Assembly (NCBI RefSeq): GCF_001854185.1
Contig: NZ_CP017603.1
Location: forward strand, 4,216,001-4,280,000
Direction: 5' to 3'
DNA from: Clostridium formicaceticum
GTDB lineage: Bacteria; Bacillota; Clostridia; Peptostreptococcales; Natronincolaceae
DNA length: 64,000 bases
A program made the position numbers and the translations under genes. Positions 1 through 7,233 of this stretch are shown piece after piece. Under the pieces are notes generated by a model, which was not told where the DNA came from, ran no database searches, and saw nothing but the letters and a program-made list of their open reading frames with translations. Every line of letters starts with the position of its first letter. The stretch's first letter is position 1.

Positions 1-962
1 TTTTCATTAGGCCTTTTTTCTTGAATCGGTTTACCTTCAGGGATTATATCCAGTGACAAATAGGGATGGTCCTTGGAAAGAATGCCTGTTATCTTATCCT
101 TCGTTTCAATAATATCCTTTCTTGGATAGACTGCTTCATCGGTTGAAATATAAATCAGTACGATATATTTACTACCGTTTTTACTTATAAAGATGTCTTC
201 GATGTTAAAAGTTTTAGGCATATTCAAATAAACAGCCCTTTCAAATGCTTCACGTTTCTCTTTATCTTGCAATGTTCCACCGGCGAGTTCAATCACTGAT
301 TCTCTAATAATTGCCAAAGGTTCTTTGATTAGTATAGATACAAGAATCAAGACGAAGAAAGAGTCTGCCAAATAAGGAATAAATCCGAATTTACTACCTG
401 CTCCCCCTGTTGTTAAAAAGAAAATACCTGCAGCGATACCGAGAGAGAGGGTGCCATCGACAAAAGTTGCTTTCTGTTCGGTTTTCAAAAGAATACTACT
501 ATTCCCTATGGAACGATTCTGTTGATAATAGAAGAAAGAAACGCTATAACAGATGATGGAACAAACTAAAGCGTAATAGAGAATTGGGTCTGGGATTAAC
601 ATTGGAATACTGTCTGTTGATCCGGTAAAGTACATGACGATACGAGCGATGGCAGTCGATAATGACATTATAAGGACACCGAGGATCATCAGTCCTTTGA
701 TAAAGCCATACAGGGATTCATAGAAAAACTGTCCAAGAGGAAACGTTTTTGTTCTACGAACTTTAACTGTTACAATTTTCAGGGCTACTATTACGCCTAA
801 AAACATAATAAAACTGTAGTTACCGTCTAGAAGAATCGCCCCGGAATTCGACAGATAGTAAGTAAACCAAGCAAGGGCTGCCATAATAAGATTGGCCACA
901 GCACCAATGAGAAGAGCACGATTTTCTTTGTGATCTTTTTTATTAAAAAAAAATTTTTTTAT
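1..962 (-). CDS. Cation diffusion facilitator (CDF) family transporter, C-terminus outside window, start codon apparently lost
   Basis: The minus strand reads openly for about 320 codons to the window edge. The translation begins KKFFFNKKDHKEN, followed by membrane helices with GAILLDGNYSFI and YLADSFFVLIL, which fit the two-aspartate metal sites of CDF divalent-cation efflux proteins (established family knowledge). After the helices comes a soluble C-terminal part. A good ribosome-binding site (AAGGAGG) lies 8 bases before codon ATA at 960-962, where ATG would be expected, and no ATG, GTG or TTG is in frame nearby. Either translation uses AUA poorly, it begins at a downstream GTG or ATG inside the first helix, or the gene is decaying. 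The Y1 transposase element ends about 20 bases upstream of the gene, so its native promoter may be displaced. The family call is firm; whether it is expressed is uncertain. Confidence 0.75.
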   Translation of the reverse strand, partial: MKKFFFNKKDHKENRALLIGAVANLIMAALAWFTYYLSNSGAILLDGNYSFIMFLGVIVALKIVTVKVRRTKTFPLGQFFYESLYGFIKGLMILGVLIMSLSTAIARIVMYFTGSTDSIPMLIPDPILYYALVCSIICYSVSFFYYQQNRSIGNSSILLKTEQKATFVDGTLSLGIAAGIFFLTTGGAGSKFGFIPYLADSFFVLILVSILIKEPLAIIRESVIELAGGTLQDKEKREAFERAVYLNMPKTFNIEDIFISKNGSKYIVLIYISTDEAVYPRKDIIETKDKITGILSKDHPYLSLDIIPEGKPIQEKRPNE

Positions 963-983
963 TAGTAATTCCTCCTTTTTAAC

Positions 984-1504
984 GAAGCTAGGGGGACGTT
1001 TTGTTTGACTTGTCCCTATCAAGCTTTTTGTATGATGTTCCTGCCAATGCCCAGCACTCTTTCAAGTTGTCTAATGCTGGCTCCTGTCTCATTCTTTATT
1101 CTGCTTAAAACGATATTTCTTGTTTTTATCTCCATCAGTGGTAATTTTTCTATCTCTATGATTTCTAAAATTATTTGTCTTAAATCATCATCAGTATATC
1201 TTTTTTTCTCCTCATAATCTAAGCATTTATCGTGGGAAGCTAGGGGGTCGTTTGGAAGCTAGGGGGACGTTTTGTTTGACTTGTCCCTATCAAGCTTTTT
1301 GTATGATGTTCCTGCCAATGCCCAGCACTCTTTCAAGTTGTCTAATGCTGGCTCCTGTCTCATTCTTTATTCTGCTTAAAACGATATTTCTTGTTTTTAT
1401 CTCCATCAGTGGTAATTTTTCTATCTCTATGATTTCTAAAATTATTTGTCTTAAATCATCATCAGTATATCTTTTTTTCTCCTCATAATCTAAGCATTTA
1501 TCGT
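984..1504. repeat. Direct repeat: 250-bp transposase tail duplicated
   Basis: Positions 984-1233 and 1255-1504 appear identical by eye, offset by 271 bp. The 21-bp spacer between them starts with another partial copy of the element end (GAAGCTAGGGGG). The duplicated unit carries the terminal repeat plus the last ~70 codons of the Y1 transposase. This looks like a tandem duplication of one element end, by slippage or by one-ended transposition. Confidence 0.9.
1019..1233 (-). pseudogene. Duplicated C-terminal fragment of the Y1 transposase
   Basis: This is the outer copy of the transposase tail, with the same reading frame and stop as the intact gene 271 bp away. It has no start codon or HUH domain and keeps only the C-terminal helical DNA-binding part (ending IGRNIIQKA). 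It is not expected to make a functional protein. Confidence 0.8.
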
Positions 1505-2030
1505 AATTTTTTTGGTTATTAAATTCTATAAAACTTTCGGTATTAATAAAATATCCTTCAAGAATATCCTTATCTGTGATAGTGTTTTTATTAATCAAAT
1601 AATCATTATAACTACTCCATCTATAATCCTTAATATTCTTGACAATACCTGCTTTTAAAGGATTTTGGTGTATATACCTTGAAACTATCAACAGGTAGTT
1701 GTCATCGTCAACAGGTTCACTTTGATACCTGTTTTGAAATAAATGACCTGTTCTTCCATGAGTACTATTATGATATTGGGCATATCCCACAGCAATTCTT
1801 CTAATAAAATCTCCTATTTCTTCTTTTCCCTCTTTTAAAAGCATGTGCACATGATTAGTCATTAAGCAATATGCTAATAGAGAAATTTCACTTTTTTCTT
1901 TAGCTAATTCAATATAATGTAAGAATTTTTTATAATCATTTTGTGTCAAAAATATATCTCTTTTATCTATCCCTCTAAGCATTACATGATATATCCCTAT
2001 TTGACTTTTTTCTCTAGCAGATCTTGGCAT
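1290..2030 (-). CDS. REP-associated tyrosine transposase (Y1_Tnp, HUH family)
   Basis: A 246-residue single-strand DNA transposase of the IS200/TnpA-REP type, which nicks DNA through a 5'-phosphotyrosine. The HUH metal motif is visible as NHVHMLL (His60-His62), the probable nucleophile is Tyr119 in SRYIHQNP, and a C-terminal helix-turn-helix-like part ends ETGASIRQLERVLGIG. I chose the ATG at 2030 because GAGGTGA lies just upstream; the longer reading to 2057 has no such site. Its last ~70 codons are duplicated next to it. RAYT proteins usually act on short palindromes in trans, so it may mobilise the end repeats seen here. The gene looks intact. Confidence 0.88.
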   Translation of the reverse strand: MPRSAREKSQIGIYHVMLRGIDKRDIFLTQNDYKKFLHYIELAKEKSEISLLAYCLMTNHVHMLLKEGKEEIGDFIRRIAVGYAQYHNSTHGRTGHLFQNRYQSEPVDDDNYLLIVSRYIHQNPLKAGIVKNIKDYRWSSYNDYLINKNTITDKDILEGYFINTESFIEFNNQKNYDKCLDYEEKKRYTDDDLRQIILEIIEIEKLPLMEIKTRNIVLSRIKNETGASIRQLERVLGIGRNIIQKA

Positions 2031-2109
2031 TTTTATCACCTCAATTAATTCTAACATTGGAATATTAATAAGTCAAACAAAGCGTCCCCATGGCTTACGT
2101 CCCCATGGC

Positions 2110-2214
2110 TTACAAGCGTCCCCATGGCTTATGCATTTCCTTGCTATTAAATAAATACTTATTAAGATGTAAATCTCTAAAGTATTTATATTGTTTTTTT
2201 AAATTTTCTTTCAT
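2110..2214 (-). pseudogene. Short ORF truncated by the transposase element (34 codons)
   Basis: A GGGGGA site precedes ATG at 2214, and a lysine- and tyrosine-rich reading (MKENLKKQYKYFRDLHLN...) runs for about 28 codons. It then enters the element's end repeat (HKPWGRL) and stops. This looks like the 5' remnant of a gene cut by the insertion, but it could be a chance ORF. I do not recognise the protein. Confidence 0.35.
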
Positions 2215-2432
2215 TTTTCCCCCTTAACGTCAATACAATTTATAAAATTCCCTAAATAATCGTAAAATCCTCCAATTATCACTCGATTATTTTCGATAAA
2301 ACTTTAAACGAAGCTTAGTAGTATTTTAAAATCTGTATTCAGAACATATTACCCTTTAACTGCGTTGCTTTTACCGAAATTTGGCGACTATCACTAAAAG
2401 TTGAATTATTCCCATGCTACTATATTTCATCC

Positions 2433-3452
2433 TTAATAATCCCATACTATAGTATTTAATTCTTCTAATAGACTAGTTCCATAATCATTTTCTACCATCT
2501 TAATAAAATAGGCTATTCCATAAAGATACTCCTTGTAGTTCGACCTAATAGATTTAATATGTTCTAAATGTCTGTCTACACCAAATTTCTTACAGTAATA
2601 GATTTGTTGTCTGATATATTTCTTAGTCTGAATAGGAACACTAATTTTTTCATTAACAATAATTCCAGTAACCATTTGCCTATCTGGTTTATTTTGAACT
2701 CTAAACTTTTTTTCATTTACTATGAATCTTTCATCTTGAATAATTTCTTTAAATAAAGGTACATATTTTACAATCTTTTTATCCCCTGAAACCGTTAAGT
2801 CATCTGCATATCTTGAGTAGCTGGCATTTAAATCGCTTAACTTATTTACTAAACTATTAAATCTTTTATCTAGCTTTAGACTAACTATATTAGATAAGTA
2901 TGGGCTAGTTGGTGCTCCTTGTGGTAACTTACCCTCATAAGTACAGAGTTTTGCAAGTACATATGACATTTCTTTGGTATATCCATAATAATAGAATAAT
3001 CTAAATATGGTCTCGAAAGAAATTGTAGGAAAGAAATTCTCAATGTCTATTGTTATCACACATTCCTTATTAACGTGGGGTCTTGCATTATCTACAATTG
3101 AAAGACCTTTAACAAAGCCTGTTGCCTGTGAAGACACTCGTATATTATAGAGAATATTATCTAATATCCATCGTTGCACATACTTTAAGTTGACAGTAGG
3201 TATCGAAATTTCTCTCTTTCCGCCAGATTTCTTTGGTATACTAATAGAATTGTATAAACTATCTGTTAAAAATATCATTTTCCCTAAGTCTTGTGTTGTC
3301 ATTCCTAGCAAAAGAGAAAAGTGGATGTTATCAAATATTACAGGAAGTCCATTCTGTAATAGTCTAGTACAATACTGTTCACATAGATATATGTATCTTT
3401 TTCCATACCCTTGCTTTATTAGTTGTTCACGTAATCTTTCTATATAATCCAT
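2433..3452 (-). CDS. Retron reverse transcriptase
   Basis: A 339-residue group of bacterial reverse transcriptase that makes msDNA, a branched RNA-DNA hybrid, from an adjacent structured RNA. Visible motifs in order: Asp136 in ITIDIENFFPTI, the retron-type NAxxH as NARPH (122-126), QGAPTSP (178-184), the catalytic YADD (215-218) and the retron VTG motif (261-263). There is no maturase or endonuclease domain, so it is not a group II intron protein. ATG at 3452 is preferred over TTG at 3467 because GGAG is correctly spaced. The inverted-repeat RNA ends about 30 bases upstream, and the two upstream genes complete a tripartite defence-like cassette. All catalytic residues are present. Confidence 0.95.
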   Translation of the reverse strand: MDYIERLREQLIKQGYGKRYIYLCEQYCTRLLQNGLPVIFDNIHFSLLLGMTTQDLGKMIFLTDSLYNSISIPKKSGGKREISIPTVNLKYVQRWILDNILYNIRVSSQATGFVKGLSIVDNARPHVNKECVITIDIENFFPTISFETIFRLFYYYGYTKEMSYVLAKLCTYEGKLPQGAPTSPYLSNIVSLKLDKRFNSLVNKLSDLNASYSRYADDLTVSGDKKIVKYVPLFKEIIQDERFIVNEKKFRVQNKPDRQMVTGIIVNEKISVPIQTKKYIRQQIYYCKKFGVDRHLEHIKSIRSNYKEYLYGIAYFIKMVENDYGTSLLEELNTIVWDY

Positions 3453-3482
3453 TCTATAACACTCCAATGCAGTTATATAGAA

Positions 3483-3710
3483 ATGATTAAAGCCCTCTAC
3501 GAAAACTATAATTGCAAACTCAGCCTAAAAAGGTTTTGCAGTTTAAACCTTTTTAGGCTGTATATTGCGATGATTTTCCGCAATATACATGGAACTAAAA
3601 TTCGACCCTCGAAACCTTACTCTCAAGAAGATTTTAGTTCCATGAGATATTTAGAAACTTTAAATAACGAACAGCGATTCGCTGTTCAAATTCTAGAGGG
3701 CTTTAGTCAT
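3483..3710 (-). ncRNA. Retron msr-msd non-coding RNA
   Basis: This 228-nt interval between the winged-helix stop and the reverse transcriptase has the canonical retron fold. The ends pair as a1/a2: 3694-3710 with 3483-3499, 17 bp with one G-U type mismatch. Between them, in RNA order, lie a hairpin at 3669-3687 (8-bp stem), a long hairpin at 3588-3644 (14-bp perfect stem, 29-nt loop), a hairpin at 3561-3587 (9-bp stem) and a hairpin at 3521-3560 (16-bp perfect stem, 8-nt loop). The last three abut with no spacer. The part nearest a2 is the likely msd template. The branching guanosine is probably the G just after a1, but the msr/msd border cannot be fixed by reading. Confidence 0.9.
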
Positions 3711-3717
3711 TAACTAC

Positions 3718-4071
3718 TTACTCATATCCTGAAAACTTAGTTGTAAACCGTTTTGGCACATATATATCGTTAATATCTATTTTTTTATTATTAAATGTAT
3801 CTTTATTAATCAATTCATCTTCATAAATACTGAATATATCAACGTTATAAAAACCATTACTTTTTAGCAATTTTATCCCTTTATCATTAATTACAATTAC
3901 TTTATTTTCGTTATAACTTAGATACCCTTCAGTCATGATAGAACTCACGATGTTGTCTACTTGCTTGTAGGTTAAACCTAGCAAATCCACTAAATCTGAA
4001 TAAGTATATATATCTCCTACAGTATTAAAATAAATCAACACTAAGAAATATCTGAAATCCATAATTAACAC
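3718..4071 (-). CDS. Retron-associated winged-helix protein
   Basis: A 117-residue protein with a predicted winged helix-turn-helix over roughly residues 1-75 (TYSDLVDLLGLTYKQVDNIV, a wing, then VIVINDKGIKLLKS) and a short polar tail. It has no catalytic motif. The start is GTG at 4071, overlapping the end of the upstream phosphoribosyltransferase-like gene, so translation is probably coupled; ATG at 4062 is the alternative. The stop is only 8 bases from the start of the retron RNA a1 arm, so gene and RNA are one transcript. In retron cassettes such small DNA-binding proteins are partners of the effector. A role in msDNA or DNA binding is inferred. Confidence 0.75.
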   Translation of the reverse strand: MLIMDFRYFLVLIYFNTVGDIYTYSDLVDLLGLTYKQVDNIVSSIMTEGYLSYNENKVIVINDKGIKLLKSNGFYNVDIFSIYEDELINKDTFNNKKIDINDIYVPKRFTTKFSGYE

Positions 4072-5003
4072 TTTCTTTCGGTTTGTTTTATTTTCTTTAA
4101 CATATAGTTTGCACTGTTCTGTTTTTTCTTCTTCTGATTAATATGCTCCTTTTTCCATTTTGGCAGTTCATCTTTTCTTCTTGGGAATAAGGGATACCAC
4201 TCTACATACTTACTCTCGCACCAAAAACTACTCAAAGTATTATTTGGCGTATTTGTAACAAAAGCAGTTAAAGCCTCTGTTCTTTGATACCCTAATACGT
4301 TATCTGTTTTCCCATTCCATAACATAAGTTCTCTATTTTCTACAACAGTTCTAGCTTTTTCATGTTCTCCATTCTTAAATATATGTTCTTCAAAAAATAC
4401 CTTCTTAAACTTATTTACATATACTATTTCAATACTTAAGTCATTTTCTTTTCCAAAATCCATAAGTCTGTCATAAGCCTGTTCAGCAACTTCTATAACT
4501 AAAATAAATACCTTCTTGTTTTTAAGTTCTTCTACATAGTTTTTTAGATAGTTTATTATCGTTTTACCAGTTCCAATGATATCATCTATTAATACTATGT
4601 TTTTAACATAATCCCATTCTTCTTTATCAATCAACACTTTTAGGTCATCAATAACCGCTGAATAATTTACTTCGTTTATATTTCTATAATAAATTATCAA
4701 TTCCTGAGAACTATTAACATGTCCATCTTTTGATTTAATTGAAGTAAATATCGAATACTCATGGCTAGGTTCACAAGTCACAAAATTTGAGTGAAGTTCA
4801 ACAAAGCAATTATTCATCGTTGTTCTTGAATAATAATTAAAATTATTTAGTAGTTCAATTAGTATATTCTTTTCATACTCCTCTGAAACTGGTGATAACC
4901 ATTTAAGTATGGTATTTTCTAAATTTTCAGTTCTTCTATCTTTTCCCCACTTTGCTAATAACTCATTACTAATATTTTTAATTTTTTCTTCTAAGTCACT
5001 CAA
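4065..5003 (-). CDS. Phosphoribosyltransferase-like retron effector
   Basis: A 312-residue protein. Residues ~137-148 (VLIDDIIGTGKT) form the PRPP-binding loop signature of type I phosphoribosyltransferases (two acidic residues followed by a Gly-Thr-Gly turn). The N-terminus is helical, and the C-terminus (about 230-312) is basic and lysine-rich without a recognised domain. A phosphoribosyltransferase-like protein together with a winged-helix protein and a retron RT matches, to my recollection, one of the catalogued tripartite retron classes (type III). The start is TTG at 5003, after GGGGTGAG. Its role as the toxic effector held in check by msDNA is inferred from retron biology, not seen directly. 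Confidence 0.75.
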   Translation of the reverse strand: MSDLEEKIKNISNELLAKWGKDRRTENLENTILKWLSPVSEEYEKNILIELLNNFNYYSRTTMNNCFVELHSNFVTCEPSHEYSIFTSIKSKDGHVNSSQELIIYYRNINEVNYSAVIDDLKVLIDKEEWDYVKNIVLIDDIIGTGKTIINYLKNYVEELKNKKVFILVIEVAEQAYDRLMDFGKENDLSIEIVYVNKFKKVFFEEHIFKNGEHEKARTVVENRELMLWNGKTDNVLGYQRTEALTAFVTNTPNNTLSSFWCESKYVEWYPLFPRRKDELPKWKKEHINQKKKKQNSANYMLKKIKQTERKC

Positions 5004-5009
5004 ATCATC

Positions 5010-5416
5010 TCACCCCTTAGTAGAGCTACATATATTATTCTATTTAACTATCCAAATTCCTCTTTCTTTTTACATATTTTTAGTTTCTCGACATTGTTTT
5101 CCATTCATTATATAACTCGTTATATATCATCTTTTGTACTTCTACTTATTTTTGTACTCAATGGTACATGAAGATAGATTTATCGTTCTACTATCACCTA
5201 CTTTACCAGGTTATAATACGAAAAAGATGCTCGAAATCTGGGGTCGCTATATGTATTTCCTCATATTATTACAAATTCCTTCAATGTTCGTTCATTTTAT
5301 TTCAACATTCAAAATTACTAAGCACTTATCTAACAAAGCTTAATACCATTTTATATCCACTACTCTATTTCAACTGGTGGAGCCATCCTCATCATGCAAA
5401 ACCCCTACAACATAAA
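5010..5416. other. Gene-free stretch between retron and tmRNA
   Basis: About 400 bp with no convincing gene. Two overlapping plus-strand ORFs (5134-5343, 5168-5428) lack ribosome-binding sites and resemble nothing I know. A short match to the tmRNA 3' end (TGGTGGAG at 5375-5382) is present. The retron promoter must lie at the lower end of this stretch, but no strong -35/-10 pair stands out. Confidence 0.5.
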
Positions 5417-5417
5417 A

Positions 5418-5438
5418 AAGCCGCATAAAATGCGACTT
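5418..5438 (-). terminator. Intrinsic terminator of tmRNA
   Basis: On the minus strand AAGTCGCAT and ATGCGGCTT pair around a short loop and run into TTTTTTATG. It lies about 20 bases after the tmRNA 3' end. Confidence 0.85.
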
Positions 5439-5459
5439 TCATTGATTCGTGGATTTAAT

Positions 5460-5812
5460 TGGTGGAGGCGAGGGGAATCGAACCCCTGTCCGAAGGCCCT
5501 TTACCATTAGCTTCTCCGAGCGCAGTTACTGTTTTGAATCTCGTCTCCTCCATCCTCCAGCAACATAGTATGGATTCGACCAGCCCTCATTGTACAACTT
5601 AAGGTCAAGGCACCCCTTAAGACGTTCCCCACTAGTTATGACGTTTCTAGTTAGACTGTGGGAGGTCTAGTAGAAACGAGCTGCGCAATTAGGCAGCTAA
5701 AGCGTAATTATCGTTTGCGTTTATATTTAATGCCCAGTTTTTGACGTGTTACCAAGCAAAACACGGCTCGCTACTAAAGACTCCAAACCCCCGTCGAAAC
5801 CTGTACGCCCCC
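5460..5812 (-). ncRNA. ssrA: Transfer-messenger RNA (tmRNA)
   Basis: The 5' end GGGGGCGTACAGGTTTCGACGG and the 3' end ATTCCCCTCGCCTCCACCA form the alanine-tRNA-like domain, including the T-loop TTCGAAT-like segment and an encoded CCA. The tag reading frame at 5689-5718 is GCA AAC GAT AAT TAC GCT TTA GCT GCC TAA, giving resume codon Ala then NDNYALAA. tmRNA rescues stalled ribosomes and tags the product for proteolysis. Its partner smpB lies only 18 bases upstream in the same direction. The retron/transposase island begins just downstream, a common position for islands. Confidence 0.97.
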
Positions 5813-5830
5813 TTATATATAGAACAAAAA

Positions 5831-6298
5831 CTATTGTTTTTGTCTTTCACGTAATACTTTTTGTATCCTTCTGTCGGCGTCTTTTTTGGCTATGTCTTGG
5901 CGTTTGTCATACTGTGCTTTACCTCTAGCTACTCCCAATGCTATTTTTACCCTTCCATTGCTTAAATATGCACTTAAAGGAACTAGTGTAAAACCTTTTT
6001 GTTGGATATACCCAATCAGCTTTCGTATCTCTCGCTTATGCAGCAAAAGTTTCCTTACTCTAAGGGGATCTACGTTAAAGATATTTCCCTTTTCATAAGG
6101 GCTTATATGCACATTATACAGGAAAACTTCGCTGTTTTCAACTCTGGCATATCCATCACGAATATTCATCTTCCCTAAACGAATGGATTTTACTTCTGTA
6201 CCCTTCAATTCAATCCCAGCTTCGTAGGTTTCTTCTATAAAATAATCGTGTCTTGCTTTATTATTGGTGGCTAAAACCTTTCGCCCTTCCTTACCCAT
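5831..6298 (-). CDS. smpB: SsrA-binding protein SmpB
   Basis: A 155-residue small basic protein that binds tmRNA and delivers it to stalled ribosomes. It shows the conserved [18 protein letters not shown] and [11 protein letters not shown] segments near the start, HISPYEKGN in the middle, and a basic tail ([17 protein letters not shown]) of the kind that enters the empty mRNA channel. ATG at 6298 follows AAGGGTGA at good spacing; the upstream ATG at 6319 has none. It sits immediately upstream of ssrA on the same strand. Confidence 0.97.
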   Translation of the reverse strand: MGKEGRKVLATNNKARHDYFIEETYEAGIELKGTEVKSIRLGKMNIRDGYARVENSEVFLYNVHISPYEKGNIFNVDPLRVRKLLLHKREIRKLIGYIQQKGFTLVPLSAYLSNGRVKIALGVARGKAQYDKRQDIAKKDADRRIQKVLRERQKQ

Positions 6299-6357
6299 GG
6301 CGTTCACCCTTTTAATCATTTTTTCAAAACAATAAATAAGCTTATCGCTGAATACTT

Positions 6358-6386
6358 ATTATATCATAACAATTATCTAATGACAA
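6358..6386 (-). promoter_or_regulatory. Promoter of smpB-ssrA (sigma-A type)
   Basis: The minus strand reads TTGTCA, 17 bases, TATAAT, about 60 bases upstream of the smpB start. Confidence 0.7.
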
Positions 6387-6497
6387 TATGTTATTTCTGG
6401 AAATTCATTGTTTTTTTCTTGATAAAAATTATAAAAAGTTATATCCTATAAGTCAAGGGTATGTAGTGAATAAAGTTATTTGGGGAGGTAAGTATGC

Positions 6498-7187
6498 ATG
6501 CCCGTCACCTATGGTTTTATTATTCTTATTCTTTTAGCTTTTATCGTAGAAATATTATCTATTGCTCTAAAGATCACTGGTTTAGATATAGACAAAGCTC
6601 GGTTTCAAGTGGTGTCCATTATTACACATACAGGCTTTACCACTAGGGAATCTGAATTAATTACCCAGCACCCCATCCGCAGAAAAATTGCTATGGGATT
6701 GATGTTGATTAGCTATGTGGGGGCGGCTATCTTGATTAGTGTTATTGTCAATGCTTTTCGGACGCAGCAGGCTTTTCTTTATTTTACCTTATACTCAGCT
6801 TTAGGTCTATTCATTATCCGATTTCTTATTAGAAGAAAATATCTAATCAATAAATTTGAGAACTTTCTAGAAAAATTCCTGCGTCATCGCATGAAGGTGA
6901 ACTCCAAGTATAGGTCCGTAGAAGAGGTGCTTCGTTTAACCGATGAGTACGGTGTCGTAGATTTTGTCATCGAAGAAGGTCATAGTTTAGTGGGTACCTC
7001 TCTGATGAAAGCAAAGTTAAAGGAAAACTATATTCAGGTTTTGAATATTGACCGTGGCTCTCATATCATCCACTTTCCTAAAACTGACTTTACTTTTGCT
7101 GTAGGCGATAAGGTTTTAGTTTATGGTAAAGTTGCAAAAATCAATCAATTTATTTTAAGTCAAAAACTCAATGACTTTGATCAATAA
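6498..7187 (+). CDS. Membrane protein with C-terminal TrkA-C (RCK_C) domain
   Basis: A 229-residue protein. The N-terminal half has about three hydrophobic helices (residues 1-25, 70-88, 92-112) with THTGFTTRESELI between the first two. This is followed by a basic linker and a C-terminal TrkA-C-like domain (about 150-222, VVDFVIEEGHSLVGTSL ... FAVGDKVLVYG). TrkA-C domains bind ligands in ion transport regulators, so a role in cation transport or sensing is plausible but unproven. The start ATG at 6498 follows GGGGAGG; an overlapping ATG four bases earlier is out of frame. It is a lone plus-strand gene between smpB and rnr. Confidence 0.75.
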   Translation: MPVTYGFIILILLAFIVEILSIALKITGLDIDKARFQVVSIITHTGFTTRESELITQHPIRRKIAMGLMLISYVGAAILISVIVNAFRTQQAFLYFTLYSALGLFIIRFLIRRKYLINKFENFLEKFLRHRMKVNSKYRSVEEVLRLTDEYGVVDFVIEEGHSLVGTSLMKAKLKENYIQVLNIDRGSHIIHFPKTDFTFAVGDKVLVYGKVAKINQFILSQKLNDFDQ

Positions 7188-7209
7188 AGACCACATTTCT
7201 GTGGCCTTT
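7186..7209. terminator. Bidirectional terminator between convergent genes
   Basis: AAAGACCACA and TGTGGCCTTT form a 10-bp stem with one mismatch, placed between the end of the TrkA-C gene and the end of rnr. T-rich sequence follows in the plus direction. Confidence 0.7.
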
Positions 7210-7233
7210 GTTGATACAAGTAATTTTAACTCT

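Larger units (their letters stand above)
985..2131 (-). mobile_element. REP-associated Y1 transposase (RAYT-like) element with imperfect terminal inverted repeats
   Basis: One end (985-1011, AAGCTAGGGGGACG then TTTGTTTGACTT) is an imperfect inverted match to the other end (2070-2097, AAGTCAAACAAAGCGTCCCC then ATGGCTTA). The right end carries three copies of CGTCCCCATGGCTTA at 2083-2097, 2098-2112 and 2117-2131. The only gene inside is a single-domain Y1 transposase. Repeated short palindromic ends around one Y1 gene are typical of RAYT/REP systems. Exact boundaries are uncertain because of the end duplication. Confidence 0.7.

Noticed and set aside
1019-1488. Plus-strand ORFs of 70 and 78 codons in the duplicated segment
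   Set aside because: They are the antisense of the transposase tail and occur twice only because the segment is duplicated.
2083-2131. Three CGTCCCCATGGCTTA copies as a CRISPR array
   Set aside because: Units are 15 bp, nearly contiguous and without spacers; they belong to the transposase end.
5134-5428. Two overlapping plus-strand ORFs downstream of tmRNA
   Set aside because: No ribosome-binding site, low-complexity hydrophobic translation, overlap with the tmRNA terminator and no recognisable family.
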